Shown one piece after another: positions 62,461 to 64,000 of a stretch of 64,000 bases of DNA. Both the position numbers and the translations under genes were made by a program. Source of the DNA: Torymus aiolomorphi (lineage: Eukaryota > Arthropoda > Insecta > Hymenoptera > Torymidae). The stretch spans positions 215,125,376 through 215,189,375 of the forward strand of contig CM070873.1 of the NCBI GenBank assembly GCA_036365515.1. Direction: 5' to 3'. Within the stretch, counting starts at the first letter, position 1. Every line of letters begins with the position of its first letter. A model generated the notes under the pieces. That model ran no database searches and was not told where the DNA came from. It saw only the letters and a list, made by a program, of their open reading frames with translations.

Positions 62461-64000
62461 ATTTTTGGCCGCCATTTTATATTTATAAAATCTGAGTTCA
62501 GATTCCTAATCAGCGAATCCGGAAACTCACTATATACAATTTTTAACAAACTCGAGTAAAATTTCAATTTTTGTTAGTCATCTTAGGTCCACCAGTTTGA
62601 ATTAAAATTTTCAGCAAAATCCAATAATATTTCAATATGTGTCCGACATCTTAGATCCGCCATTTTGAATTCTGAAAATCTGAGTTGAGATTCGTAATCT
62701 ACAAATCCCCTACATAAAATTATTAGCAAAATCCAGTATTATTTAAATATTTTGCAGCCATTTTCAATTTTTAAAATCTGAGTTCAGATTCGTAATCAGC
62801 GTATCCAGAAATCCCTTTTATACAATTTTCAGCAAATCCAGTAGTATTTGAATATTTCGCCTCCATCTTCGATCAGCCATTTTGAATTCTGAAAATCTGA
62901 GTTGTGATTCGTAATCAGCGAATCCACATACCCCTTATATACAATTTTCAGCAAATTCCAGTAGTTTTTGAATATTTTGCCTCCATCTTCGATCAGCCAT
63001 TTTGAATTCTGAAAATCTGAGTTGTGATTCGTAATAAGCGAATCCACATACCCCGTATATACAATTTTTAGCAAATTCCAGTAGTTTTTGAATATTTCGC
63101 CTCCATCTTCGTTCAGCCATTTTGAATTCTGAAAATCTGATTTGCGTTTCGTAATCAGCGAATCCAGATACCCGTTATATACCATTTTCAGCAAAATCCA
63201 GTAATAATTCAATTTTTGGCATCCATCTTGTGTCCTCTATTTTCAATTTTCAAAATCTGAGTTACGATTCCTAATTGGCGAAACCGGAAACCCACTCTAT
63301 ACAATTTTTAGCAAAATCAAGTCAAATTTAAATTTTTGTTAGCGATCTTGGGTCCACCAGTCTGAATTTTCACAATATATATGTTCAGATTCGTAATCAG
63401 CGAAACCAAAAATTCCGTATATACAATTTTCAGCAAAATCCAATAATATTTCAATATTTGACCACCATTTTGAATTTTCAAAATCTGAGTTCAGATTCGT
63501 AATCAGCGAATCCAGAAATCCCTTTTATACAATTTTCAGCAAATCCAGTAGTATTTGAATATTTCGCCTCCATCTTCGATCAGCCATTTTGAATTCTAAA
63601 AATCTGAGTTATGATTCGTAATCAGCGAATCCACATATCCCTTATATACAATTACCAACAAATTCCAGTAGTTTTTGAATATTTTGCCTCCATCTTCGAT
63701 CAGCCATTTTGAATTCTGAAAATCTGAGTTGTGATTCGTAATCAGCGAATCCACATACCCCTTATATACAATTTTCAGCAAATTCCAGTAGTTTTTGAAT
63801 ATTTCGCTTCCATCTTCGATCAGCCATTTTGATTTCTGAAAATCTGATTTGGGATTCGTAATCAGCGAATCCAGATACCCCTTATATACAATTTACAGCA
63901 AAATCCAGTAGTTTTAGAATATTTCGCCTCCATCTTCGATCAGTCATTTTGAATTCTGAAAATCTGAGTTGGGATTCGTAATCTGCGAATCCACATATTC
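62461..64000. repeat. Satellite array, ~120-bp unit, running off the window
   Basis: About 12-13 units, each with AATCAGCGAATCC, a TATACAATTTTCAGCAAA segment, GAATATTTCGCCTCCATCTTC and CAGCCATTTTGAATT. Spacing near 120 bp is regular from 62900 on (for example 62911, 63030, 63150); the left units are more diverged, as expected at an array edge. Minus-strand frames of 60-127 codons (DFQNSKWLIEDGG repeats) are by-products of a period divisible by 3. Confidence 0.9.

Noticed and set aside
62829..63781. Minus-strand frames of 60-127 codons
   Set aside because: By-products of the ~120-bp satellite, whose period is a multiple of 3.

Overview
This is a gene-poor, AT-rich stretch of animal nuclear DNA, most likely from an insect. 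The evidence is long dinucleotide microsatellites, R1-clade non-LTR retrotransposons, a Transib (RAG1-like) DNA transposon, a pogo/Tigger-type transposase, Helentron-like non-autonomous elements and abundant foldback repeats. I see no bacterial organisation and no intact host protein gene. Nearly every coding stretch is transposon-derived and broken. The only candidate host signal is a CpG-rich block with an initiator-like motif and a strong splice donor near 56.4-57.0 kb. The species cannot be named from this sequence.

Layout. 0-9.5 kb: noncoding DNA with a TG microsatellite abutting the 5' end of an AC-targeted non-LTR element, a degenerate 8-bp minisatellite (2.85-3.85 kb), foldbacks and two CpG-rich blocks. 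9.6-18.8 kb: a cluster of HINE/DINE-like Helentron derivatives in both orientations, with TTAA-type and other MITEs. 18.87-23.52 kb: an almost complete R1-clade retrotransposon inserted exactly inside the (AC)n tract of a reverse-oriented HINE. 23.8-24.7 kb: a truncated HINE joined to the RT half of a second R1-like element (R1-A, minus strand).

25.49-44.45 kb: the central feature. I interpret it as one Transib transposon grown to about 19 kb by nested insertions. Its ends are inverted ~37-60 bp repeats starting with CACAGTG, the same heptamer as V(D)J recombination signals. They are flanked by a near-matching 5-bp duplication (CGGCA/CAGCA). Removing the block and one duplication rejoins the R1-A ORF2 in frame. 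Inside lie a disrupted Transib transposase (first exon at 35.5 kb, remainder 41.1-43.4 kb), an 8.6-kb DDE_1-transposase element with ~760-bp inverted repeats, its 0.78-kb non-autonomous relative, two HINEs, a perfect 52-bp-arm palindrome, a tRNA-like SINE fragment, a TTAA-type MITE and an inverted pair of 90-bp (30-codon) minisatellite arrays.

44.45-48.3 kb: the 5' half of R1-A (ORF1 plus endonuclease, minus strand), head-to-head with the 3' half of another R1-like element, R1-B (plus strand). 48.5-56 kb: MITEs, a CT microsatellite, palindromic repeats, a 5S rRNA-like sequence and another full HINE. 56.4-57.0 kb: the candidate promoter/first exon. 57-60.6 kb: AT-rich noncoding DNA. 60.6-64 kb: a 270-bp pure AT tract, an inverted duplication and the start of a ~120-bp satellite that runs off the window end.

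The genes do not form a pathway. The window reads as a record of sequential insertions: R1-A, then Transib into it, then DDE_1-type elements, HINEs and MITEs into Transib; elsewhere a HINE, then an R1-type element into its AC tract.
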